Position numbers and translations under genes: made by a program | Notes under the pieces: model-generated | Seen by the model: only the letters and a program-made list of their open reading frames with translations | Database searches by the model: none | Told to the model about the DNA's origin: nothing | Part shown: positions 9,601 to 17,690 of the stretch, piece after piece | How the letters are laid out: each line of letters starts with the position of its first letter | How positions within the stretch are numbered: the stretch's first letter is position 1 | Source of the DNA: Isoetes engelmannii | Lineage: Eukaryota > Streptophyta > Lycopodiopsida > Isoetales > Isoetaceae | Length of the DNA stretch: 20,413 bases | Reading direction: 5' to 3' | Assembly: GCA_011763485.2 (NCBI GenBank) | Contig: JAANSK020283601.1 | Coordinates: forward strand, 1-20,413

Positions 9601-11052
9601 CCAATAACCACAAGGCGGATGACAATAATCATGCGGTATGGATTGATAAGACTAGATGCTATAGGCACTTTTCTTGACAACGGTTGTCTTGCCTCGTCCG
9701 TCCTGCAATCATGACATACGGTCAGTACCATTCTACAGATGATGAACAAATTAGATAGAGCATTTATCATGGTTTATGCATCTAGCCCATTGAAGTTTGA
9801 ATGATATATGCATTAGGGCATACAGTGGCAAGTCTGGCCCATTGAGAGGATCATCAGGATCGCCTTCTTTTTCTCCATCTTGATGTCCTTCAGTCATCGC
9901 CATCACCTGCATTTTCTCGTGCCTTAATTTCCAACCCTCTATTCTATCCTTCCAATATTCCCCCGTATCTTTTGCTGGATCAGACATCAAGGATCTTGGT
10001 TGAACTGTAGATATGAAAGAGGACAATAGTTGAAAAAGGATAAATTTCACGTTCTCGGTTTGTGTTCAGGTTAAACTGTACCTTGCAAGTGGGGTTCCAC
10101 ATAGGGAAGTGGGTGAATGCGCTTTCCTCCACCACCAAGAATTGGAGGAATGACCAGTGCATGATGTTCTGCAGGTACTCTGTAAAAGTTGTCATTTTCC
10201 TGAACATACAAAGAATGATCAGATATTAATTCCTGTTAAGTCCTCTAAAGCTCTGCCTGATTATTATACCGTTTCACCATTGGTTATAGCAAGACGAAGC
10301 TGGGGCTGAATAGGAAGCATCATATGAGGAGGTGATCCAGGATCATTACCACGTCCATAGCTCATGCGACCATGAAGCATTGCCTCTACAATTTGACGCT
10401 TATTCCGCTTATTCTGAGTACTCTCATGAAAATTGAATTCATTTTCAAGATCATCTACATCATCCTCCTCCTCATCTCCCTCAACACGAGGGCTTCCTGA
10501 AGTTTGAGACTTAGAAATTGATCAGGACATCTATACACTGAGTCTAGCTGGAAGTCATAGACCAAGATAATTACCTTTATGACGCTTATACCTGGTCTTG
10601 CACTGGGGACAGAATTGATCGCCATCCTTCCGTTCATATTCATAGCAAGGTCGACAAACAGGGAAAGCACATTCGTTGCAGGCAACAAAAAGCTCGCCAT
10701 CTTCTGTAAAACCAACATTGTCGCTGCAAATCTGGCAAACTTGCCCATCCTGGTGTCTCAGTGGCTTCATCTGCATTGCAATAGGCTAAATAGCTGAGAA
10801 ATGCATTTATATAGTTTCCAAAACTAACCCTGCTTTGAAAACATCTAGAACTAAGCAACTGCCTAGAACAATGAGAGTGGTCTGCTTCTTAAGGCAGGGA
10901 GCGAGTTATACAAAGCACCAAACACACAGAACGGCTTAGAAAATGTATTAAGATTATACAACATTATGCATTACACTTACTTCAGCTTTGATAAATAAAG
11001 GATCCTCATCCAGACGTCCGGCGGCCACCACAAGACCAGAGTGAGCCTCCAT
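6619..11052 (-). CDS. CesA: Cellulose synthase catalytic subunit, 14 exons (one excess base in exon 9)
   Basis: Plasma-membrane GT2 glycosyltransferase that extends beta-1,4-glucan from UDP-glucose in the cellulose synthase rosette. Exons by canonical GT-AG sites: 10981-11052, 10575-10770, 10270-10496, 10082-10199, 9824-10004, 9436-9702, 9019-9364, 8793-8930, 8597-8723, 8315-8527, 7968-8238, 7703-7899, 7277-7627, 6619-7200. Ignoring the excess base, the product is 1094 residues, a normal CesA length. In order there are a RING-type zinc finger with eight Cys (36, 39, 55, 58, 63, 66, 78, 81), an acidic variable region, two membrane helices (about 275-330), DDG (407-409), the plant-conserved region, DCD (574-576), a class-specific region rich in Lys and Cys (about 650-700), TED (793-795), QVLRW (833-837), six C-terminal helices, and the ending CGINC. 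The class-specific region and C-terminus recall CESA4/CESA8-like proteins, but I would not assign a class. Exon 9 has 127 bases where phase requires 126: GGTGGGCC (8698-8705) carries one base too many, giving a stop after residue 524 as written. A sequencing error or a very young pseudogene could explain this. Confidence 0.95.
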
Positions 11053-12128
11053 CGTTTCCCCAAATAAGGAGCTATAATAGAAACACTTAGGTTCTGATAA
11101 ATACTATGCCCGCTCAACACTGCCAGACTATCATCCGAGCCTATGATGTGCACCAGAAAAGAAAATACAACTGGAAAGCGTAAGACAGCGTTTGCATTTT
11201 ATGTCTAGCATTTTGCAGCTCAAAGAAGTTCCAATGCAGATGATCCTTAAACCTGCCTATCAGTATTTAGATTCCTCTGTTGGAGCTGATAACAGGGCTT
11301 ATCGAAAATCTCGGATTCTCGGAATATGATCGGCAAATAATGTCGAATTTTCTCGTTACCATTATCGATGAAGGAAGAATAGGAGCCATAGCCAAGAGCT
11401 CTAAAATGCATCGGGAGCTCTTTCGTTAAGTACAAAATTGCTAACGATTCTGAGCCCTGTTCTCTGCGATTTCTGGCTTCATATAAACGCCATAGCCAGG
11501 ATAGAAGCTATGGAGGACCCTGCTTATTCCAAAATGATCGCCGGAATGGAAGGAATCGCCTGCCTTCCAGTGTTAACTAGAGAGAGCCCCAAGGAAGTGG
11601 AAAACACGAGAAAAAGCCCATTTTACGCGCAAACAAAAGACGAAAAGGAAAAAAACGCAGACGTCAATATTCCAAAAACAAAACAAAAATGGAGGTATAT
11701 TATTTCTATTGGATAAATTAATTTTCTTTTCCTGAAATAGAGGACTTTGCAGAAAAGTGCTGGCCACTTGTGTGGGGAACGCTGTAGATTGGAGGGGAGA
11801 GGAGATGAACAGGGGACACGTACGGGGTTGACAGAATGGGACGTCATTTTTTACCGATGCCAGTTCGAGGGTTGTGCCAGCGTGGCAGTGAAGACCCTAT
11901 TTTTGTCGGAGTGTTGGATTTTGGTTTGGCTATTAATGGGCCCCGTGATCCGCCTTTTATTGTCCTTTATACGGTTGTCAATATCCAAATGTCTCTAGGC
12001 ATGTATCGAATTGTGCAGTGGCTTTGTCCTGTTATTCCACCTGAAGGGCCCCACTACTAGCTAGCCTTTTTGTTTGTCTTGCCATACATGACATGCCTTA
12101 ACGGATATATTATCAAGTGGATGGATAA
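11053..12128 (-). promoter_or_regulatory. CesA 5' flank: leader and promoter region
   Basis: This lies upstream of the CesA start codon. No protein-coding stretch was recognised on either strand. AG acceptor-like sites shortly before the ATG (for example TTATCAG, about 11089-11095 on the minus strand) would allow a 5' UTR intron, which is common in plant CesA genes, but a matching donor could not be fixed. A CCAAT motif lies on the minus strand at 11708-11712. The best TATA match is listed separately. Confidence 0.4.
11965..11971 (-). promoter_or_regulatory. Candidate CesA TATA box
   Basis: The minus strand reads CCGTATAAAGGAC here, a strong TATAAA match. Transcription would start near 11935, about 880 bases before the ATG. 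That distance would imply a long or intron-containing leader. There is no transcript evidence, so this is a motif-level call. Confidence 0.3.
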
Positions 12129-12238
12129 GGAGCGGTTTACATTAGCATGGTCATGACGGATAAGGGACGCCTCACATGTCATCGGCAAGTTTTTGCTGGA
12201 CGCCAAGCCGTTGGAGACGCTCAGGTGTAAACTGCTCC
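12129..12238. repeat. Inverted repeat, 13-base arms (hairpin D)
   Basis: GGAGCGGTTTACA (12129-12141) pairs with TGTAAACTGCTCC (12226-12238) over 13 positions with one G-U pair. A smaller inverted repeat, GTTCGAG/CTCGAAC, lies just beyond at about 12243-12265. The interior pairs only weakly. This is the first unit of the inverted-repeat-rich block that runs to 12912. Confidence 0.6.
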
Positions 12239-12324
12239 AGCAGTTCGAGGATGAACGGCTCGAACGTCAAACCGGCTGTCTCAGATTAGCTGCATGTGAA
12301 CACCAAAAAATTTACATGTGAGGC
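12169..12324. repeat. Inverted repeat, 11-base arms overlapping hairpin D
   Basis: GCCTCACATGT (12169-12179) is the exact reverse complement of ACATGTGAGGC (12314-12324), with weaker pairing outward to about 12160 and 12334. It interlocks with hairpin D, so both cannot form fully at once. It may be a decayed longer foldback. Confidence 0.55.
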
Positions 12325-12344
12325 CTCTCTAAGGGGCATGTAAT

Positions 12345-12453
12345 GTGGAACGACAACAGAGAAGGCATTCTGGTTGTGGCAGGGCAACTAGGAGCGCCGT
12401 TGGGCGCGACTGGTTGACCTACCACAGCCAGAATGCCTGAGCTGTTGTTCCAC
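12345..12453. ncRNA. Candidate MIRNA precursor hairpin A
   Basis: A 109-base foldback. Arm 12345-12388 pairs with arm 12413-12453. The central duplex, 12363-12388 with 12413-12438, has 26 positions: 23 Watson-Crick pairs, one U-G and two mismatches, including the exact 11-mer AGGCATTCTGG/CCAGAATGCCT. The outer stem adds GTGGAAC/GTTCCAC and AACAG/CTGTT, separated by a 3-base bulge and a 3x3 internal loop. The terminal part closes with GCGCC-GTTG-GGCGC. Length, arm pairing, few mismatches and a small loop fit plant pri-microRNA criteria. The duplex core resembles that of hairpin B at 12631. It does not match any conserved plant microRNA that I can recall. The strand of transcription is unknown. 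A young foldback element is the main alternative. Confidence 0.55.
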
Positions 12454-12454
12454 G

Positions 12455-12628
12455 ACGTCAAGCAAACTCAAGAAATGTTACCTGTTGCAGCACAATTACC
12501 TGTTGCAACTGAAGAAGCTACCGGATGCAAGAATGACGACCCTGTTGCGATTCTTGATAGGAATATCTGCCACACGGCAGCAAGGGATTGCTCCAAAATT
12601 AGGAATGATGACCCCATTTGCTTGACGT
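12455..12628. repeat. Inverted repeat M between the two hairpins
   Basis: ACGTCAAGCAAA (12455-12466) is the exact reverse complement of TTTGCTTGACGT (12617-12628). Inside, pairing is patchy (an AGCA...TTGC block on each side), as for an old hairpin that has decayed. A short CAAGAAT/ATTCTTG foldback sits in the middle (about 12529-12556). There are also direct repeats: TTACCTGTTGCA twice, and GAATGACGACCC echoed as GAATGATGACCC. Confidence 0.5.
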
Positions 12629-12630
12629 GT

Positions 12631-12727
12631 AAAGGTAGTGCAATTGGCCAAGCATTCTTGGTTTGGCACCGACCGGCACTAGCCTGGAGCTGCAAACCAG
12701 GAATGCTTGACCAATTGCATTACCCTT
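12631..12727. ncRNA. Candidate MIRNA precursor hairpin B
   Basis: A 97-base foldback. Arm 12631-12665 pairs with arm 12693-12727 over 35 positions with no bulge: 31 Watson-Crick pairs, two G-U pairs and two mismatches. The loop is 27 bases (12666-12692). The duplex core, AAGCATTCTTGGTTTGG on the left and CAAACCAGGAATGCTTGA on the right, is a diverged version of the core in hairpin A. The bases outside the core are unrelated between A and B. That pattern is expected of paralogous MIRNA genes, where selection holds the miRNA/miRNA* region. Expression and strand cannot be judged from sequence. A MITE-like foldback is possible. Confidence 0.55.
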
Positions 12728-12728
12728 A

Positions 12729-12912
12729 ACAATATCATAATCGGGGAAGGATTTTACCTGCACAAGATCATTGATTTTTTCCTGCAGATGGCCGATTCAA
12801 GCTGTAATCAGGAATTGTTGGAGCCGATTATGATTCCTTTATATTGGAGCATCAGATGTGGCAGCACAAAAATGCACCACCGGACAAAATCTTGACCCGA
12901 TTATGATATTGT
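12729..12912. repeat. Inverted repeat C with alternative inner arm
   Basis: Arm 12729-12755 pairs with arm 12886-12912 over 27 positions: 24 Watson-Crick pairs, one wobble and two mismatches, including a perfect 17-mer (ACAATATCATAATCGGG). The inner copy CCGATTATGAT (12824-12834) repeats the right-arm core (12897-12907), so the left arm can instead fold with it into a shorter hairpin of about 100 bases. The unit starts one base after hairpin B ends. It may be a precursor hairpin or a foldback element. Confidence 0.55.
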
Positions 12913-13488
12913 ACGTGTAGAGTTATGCTCACCACTATTCCTGTTTTGCCCCGTTAGCCCAAAAAAAAAGTTTGTGACTGCTCTTAATGGTCGCAAGAAT
13001 TCGCGAACCATTTTGCACCATGACTATGGCGATGGCTACGTATAAATCACCCTAAGCCTAGCAAACGTTCTCCTACACTGAGGTTAGCTTGCCCTAGATT
13101 TGCACCATCCATTTTTATTCTTTCCTCCGTGTTTTCTACCATATTCTGTGGTCTTATTCTCTCCTTTATTTGTGGCTATGTTGTGTTTGTCCTCTTGCTT
13201 TTGGAGTCACATCATCCAGCCTACGCTAATTTGTAACTAGGAAAAAGGCACGTTACCTCATCATCAATATCCATAAAAGAGCAAGAAAGGAGAGCACACT
13301 CCATGAAAGAATATTTTGTAAGTTTGTTTTTTGCTTTCATTGAATAACCATGTTGTGTGAGTATGAGTACTTTGTTGTTTTGGTTTCGCGAAATGAACTC
13401 TACTTAATAGCTACCCTTTGTTATTGCATAAGTCTATTGGAATCAAGAATGAAAGCTTCATGCATAGGCAAAATGTGGTTCTCCTCTT
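12913..13488. other. Non-coding stretch with a promoter-like TATA and CT-rich leader
   Basis: No recognised coding sequence. TATAAAT at 13041-13047 on the plus strand is followed by a CT-rich stretch (about 13110-13200), a layout like a plant core promoter and leader. No intact gene follows, only LINE remnants from 13489. It may belong to a lost gene or be coincidence. Confidence 0.35.
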
Positions 13489-13885
13489 AAGCTCAACATC
13501 ACCAAAGCTTTCAATACAGTTAATTGGAACCTTGAGATCTGCGTATGAAGCTTGGCTTCAGTGAAAGTAGGGCAATGATTTGTTAAAAACTCCATGTGAA
13601 AGAGTAATACGAGACACTTTATAAGTCTATGTTAAGTTTATGGACAATACCTTTATGGATAATGTAAGAAGTCATGGTCCTAATGGCTTACCCCCTGAGT
13701 TTTATATACATATCTCGTCAGCCATAAAGGCAGACATCATAAACCTTGTAGAGACATCATAAACCTTGTAGAGGGAGCTTGGGAGGCTGAAAGTTTACAC
13801 CCGTCTTTAAATGCAAGTTTTATAACCTTGATTCCTAAGTTGGAAAACCCACCCAATTTTGGTGAGTGGAGGCCTAAAAAAGTGC
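13489..13885 (+). mobile_element. Rearranged L1-type LINE reverse-transcriptase remnant
   Basis: Three recognisable L1 reverse-transcriptase blocks are present. The first (13489-13590) reads KLNITKAFNTVNWNL and then KLGFSES, equivalent to the KLDISKAFDxVxW catalytic block and what follows it. The second (13640-13730) reads GPNGLPPEFY, equivalent to GPDGxxAEFY. The third (13786-13880) reads SLNASFITLIPKLENPPNF and GEWRP, equivalent to the TLIPK...RP block. In an ordinary LINE the first block lies downstream of the other two, so either two fragments are adjacent or the copy is rearranged. Blocks two and three are thrown out of frame by a 20-base tandem duplication between them. Confidence 0.7.
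13732..13771. repeat. 20-base tandem duplication inside LINE remnant
   Basis: AGACATCATAAACCTTGTAG occurs twice head to tail, at 13732-13751 and 13752-13771, with no differences. Its length (20) is not a multiple of three and accounts exactly for the frame offset between the flanking reverse-transcriptase blocks. Confidence 0.9.
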
Positions 13886-14356
13886 AAGTCAACGTTTTCA
13901 TTGCTTAGGCAGACTCATTGTTTTGACTTTTCTTGCAAGTTATCAAGAAGGTTGTTTGGCTCTCAAAGACCCTAGAAGATACAAGGTGTGGACAAAACCT
14001 TTGCTGACCTAAGAGTTGATGATAATTGGATGTCTTGGTAAGATCTTTGTGTGGAGAAATGGGTCATTTTTTAATCAAAATATGAACATTATCCTTGGGA
14101 TAAAGGATAATATAAAATGGTTTTTATGCAAGGTGTCACTAAAGTAGAAGGGGGGATTAAATATAAAAAGTTGGTAATAGTATTAGGTTTCTTACAAAGA
14201 CGAATTTGAAAAAGCGTGAGGCAGGTCGGAATAGAGAAGTTGGGTGTTGATTCATTTGGAGTGGGTAAGCTGGTCGGCAGAAGCCAATTTGTTCTGCTGA
14301 GCCAATAGCAGGAGATATCCTTCAAGCCAATTTGCATAACCTGGTAGGACGAAGTG
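13886..14356. other. Unrecognised stretch between LINE and copia remnants
   Basis: No protein similarity, RNA gene or clear repeat was recognised. Part of it may be 5' LTR sequence of the copia element that follows, but no matching 3' copy was found to define an LTR. Confidence 0.4.
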
Positions 14357-17300
14357 TGTTGGAGCCTGAGTATTGGATGTTATCTTATGTTTAAATCCCA
14401 TGCTCAATACATTATGTTTTCAATAGTGGTATCAAAGCCAGGTTCACAAGGATGGCTACAAGGTTTGCAGCGTCATTGTTGAACACCATTGATGTTTTTA
14501 AAGGCGAAGGAGAATAAATTTGGAAAAAAAATTTAGAAAATTTGGATGTTTGAAGGCCTTTGGGATATAGTATATCCTTCTGCAACACCTACCGGTGAGC
14601 TGAAGGTTGCTGTTAAATCTGAGGGTGAAGTTGGTAGCAGTACTGGTGATGGTGCTGCTAAAGCTAAGATGTCGGACGCTCTTAAGGTACTTCGAGCAAA
14701 AGGTATCATTATGTGAAGGTAAGTCTTGGCATTTTGCTAAATTTTAGAGGGCTTAGTCCTAAGGAGATGTGGAAATACATGATTAGCCCATATGAGAGGA
14801 AATTATCTTCATAGATAGATGTGCTTGAGCCAGAATAAAGAAAATTGAAATATGATGGTCAAATCAGTGTCGATGATCTGTTTCAAAAATTTTATAGCTT
14901 GTCTGCAGACCTTGAGGCTCCTGGTGCAGGTTTATCTGAAGAGGCACACATAAATAATGTAGCTAAGATGTTTCACGATATGGAAAATCTTTCTACTTTA
15001 ATCAAACATGTGGTAAATGACAGAGATGATGCAGAGAGAATGGCTCGAACTGAAATTGAGCAAAAGAAGGTTATACAAGCTGGGATAGGTGAGTCTTCTG
15101 AATTGCTTGCGGTTAAAAATGGGAAGAGAAAACTTCAAGGTAGCTTTTCTAGTGTGGAGAATAGAACACTTCCTGGTGCTTGCTTTAAATGTGGACAATA
15201 TGGGCATTTTATATCAATTGTCCAAAGGTTGCAAAGGCTGAGGTTAGGACTGATGTAACTTGTTATAATTAAGGAGGGTATGGCCAGTTCTCCACAACTT
15301 GCTCAAGCCCTGGGAATACAAATAGAGGTAGAGGCGGAAGAGTAAGATCAAGCTTTAGGGGAAGATGCAGAAGGGGGGAGGTGCATTCACCTTAATGTAG
15401 AAGCTGAGGAAATGGAGAGTGATGACAATACAGAAGACGAAGAGAATGAAGTAATTCCAATTGTATGTTCTTCTTTTATTTCAAAAGTAGACATTGATGA
15501 GATTGCCGTGGTTCTAGATAGTGGAGCTGAAGCAACAACCTTGAAGCTTCAGACTTGTTGACTGAGCAGGAGGATAGAGCTAAAACTCTACATGTGAAGC
15601 TGGGAGATGGAAGGGAGCAAAAGGTTTTGAAGAAAAGAATATTGAAGTTGTACAATTTAGAGGGTTGTCCAGGGACATTAAAAATTTAAGAAATGTTTTG
15701 TGTGTACCAGGGCTTGTAAAGAACTTAGTTTCTGTTTACCAATTGGAGGATGTATATTTTGAGGTGCATTTGATATTTGCATATGTAAAATCTTGAAGAA
15801 CAATAAAATTTATTTCTTGGCAAAGCGTGTTGGTAAATTGTTTGTGTTGAGCGATGTTGGCTCTCCACATCTTTTTAGTATTGATGTAAAACCACTGGAT
15901 GCTGTTAGAATATGGCATGAGAGGCTTGGGCATGCAAGTCTAAAATATATGAAGCAATTGTTTAAACTTGGTCTGATAAAAGACAAAGAAGTACATGATA
16001 CAAAAGGGTGGTTGTGTTTAGGTTGTATGTTTGGCAAACAGTCAAGGCTTCCATTTAAGAAACATGGAGCAAGAGCTAATAAGAGAATGGAACTTGTTCA
16101 TTTAGACATGTGTGGCCCTCTAAACATTACTGGAATAACAGGTAAGACGTTTATTGACGGTCATTCTAGAATGTATCTCTTAAGGAAGAAAAGTGAAATA
16201 CTACGAGCATTCAAAATGATTGTAGCTGAATGTGAGAGAGAATTGGTGAATAAAGTTGTTTGTTTGAGAAGTGATAGAGGAGGAGAATACATGGCCAAAA
16301 TGTTTGAATCTTTTTGTAAATACATAGGCATAAAAAGGGTATTAACTGAAGGTGTATGGATGTATGGCGTATACTATCACTTTTCTTGTAGCATATGATC
16401 TTGAAAGCAAAGCATACAGGTTATATGATCCACAAATAAGAAAGACTATAATAAGTAGAGATGTGGTGTTTGATGAAAATATTGTGTAAAGAATTTTGGA
16501 AAGCAAATAAATGTAAATCTCCTAGTAACAAGTCTGTTGTACAACATGGATCAGAAAATACAAGCCTTGGAGCTCATGATGATGACTATGATTCTGATGG
16601 TGATGAAAATAAAAACATGACAGTGGAGAAGCGAGGCATGCTGCTGATGATGAAGTGATTTTTGAAAGTGATAGAGCAACAGAACATGAAACTATATCAG
16701 GAGAAGCAGAAGAAGTACAACATGATAGACCAAGAAAAAGAAGAACACAAGCGGAGATACTTAGAGAGGAGCCACAATCACATGTGGACTTGAGTAGATA
16801 TGGCAGGTCTGACATTAGCAGAACTAAAAGATTACATAGTGATATGCCAGAGGTCATGAATATTCTCAGTTACCAACGAGTTATGATGATGCTGTAAGAG
16901 GTGACAACTATGGACACATGCGATGGTTGACAAAATGAATTCATTTAAGACTACATGTACCTACTTGTTGATAAACCTCTCAATGAAAACATAGTTGGAA
17001 ATAAATGGGTTTACGAAATTACAACAGGTGTTGTTAAAGAAGTACAAAGTAAGACTTGTAGCACAAGGGTTTACACAAATGAAGGGTGTGGATATGACGA
17101 GACATTCTCCCCATTAGTGAAACTTACAAGTATTAGACAATTACTAGCATTGGCAAATGCTAGAGACTTAGATGTATATTACATGGATGTTAGATGGCCT
17201 TCTTGAATGCTGACCTTAATGTAGAAATTTATATGAAACAAGCAGGCTTTGAGAAAGGATCAAATAAGGTCTGGAGGTTGAAAAAGGCAGTTTATGGTCT

Positions 17301-17690
17301 GAGACAATCTCCAAAGCAATGATCCAATGCATGAATAAGTTTTTGAGGCAACAATCTTCTTGAGAAATTGGATACACAAGGAAATATTTATCTACACAAG
17401 AATAAAGATGGCTATTGTTTGATAGTTGTATACACGTGGATGAACGTATTATGGTTTTCAAATGTGCATGAACCATGTTCTTTGTGAAAGAACAAAGATA
17501 TTGAAATGCATATGCATTTAATAAAACATGGTGGAGAAAAGGCAAATAACTGTTTAGTATGTTACAACAGATCATCAGCTTGCATATATTCTCACAAAGC
17601 CTTTGAGAGGAAATAGGTTTGAAGATCTCAGATGCAAACTTGGCATTGGTGAAGGACATCAAAGGCGGTGCACATTTTATGACATATATG
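14357..17690 (+). mobile_element. Decayed Ty1-copia LTR retrotransposon
   Basis: This is a fossil element on the plus strand, in copia order. The left edge is uncertain; a TGTTGGAG start at 14357 is a guess. A primer-binding site lies at 14427-14440. The gag region runs from about 14452 (MATRFAASLLNT) and carries a CCHC-type knuckle (CFKCGQYGHF, near 15180). An aspartic protease trace (VLDSGAEATT) is near 15510. The GAG-pre-integrase domain (WHERLGHASLKYMK) spans about 15910-16130, followed by integrase core (VVCLRSDRGGEYM near 16255). The LYDPQIRKTIISRDVVFDE stretch is near 16420. Reverse transcriptase (NKWVYEI, YDETFSPLVKL, AVYGLRQSPK) lies between 16955 and 17325. The RNase H end (TTDQLAYILTKPLRGNRF-like) is near 17560-17650. 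Protease, integrase, RT order marks Ty1-copia. The copy is broken many times. No LTR pair was identified, so its age cannot be estimated; the extent of decay suggests it is old. Confidence 0.88.
14427..14440 (+). other. Copia primer-binding site (initiator tRNA-Met)
   Basis: TGGTATCAAAGCCA matches the usual plant copia primer-binding site TGGTATCAGAGCC at all but one position. That site is complementary to the 3' end of initiator tRNA-Met. It sits 12 bases before the first ATG of the gag region, fixing the position of the 5' LTR edge just upstream. Confidence 0.8.

Noticed and set aside
11438-11998. Plus-strand open frames upstream of CesA
   Set aside because: Low complexity and A-rich in part, no similarity, and located in the probable CesA leader and promoter on the opposite strand.
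12417-12423. ACCTACC, a match to the AC element bound by secondary-wall MYB factors
   Set aside because: It lies inside the right arm of hairpin A, over 1.3 kb from the CesA ATG. A single seven-base match there is not evidence of regulation.
12433-12729. 98-codon open frame on the plus strand across the hairpin region
   Set aside because: It runs through the arms of hairpins A, M and B, has no recognisable similarity, and its composition follows the palindromes. Treated as chance.
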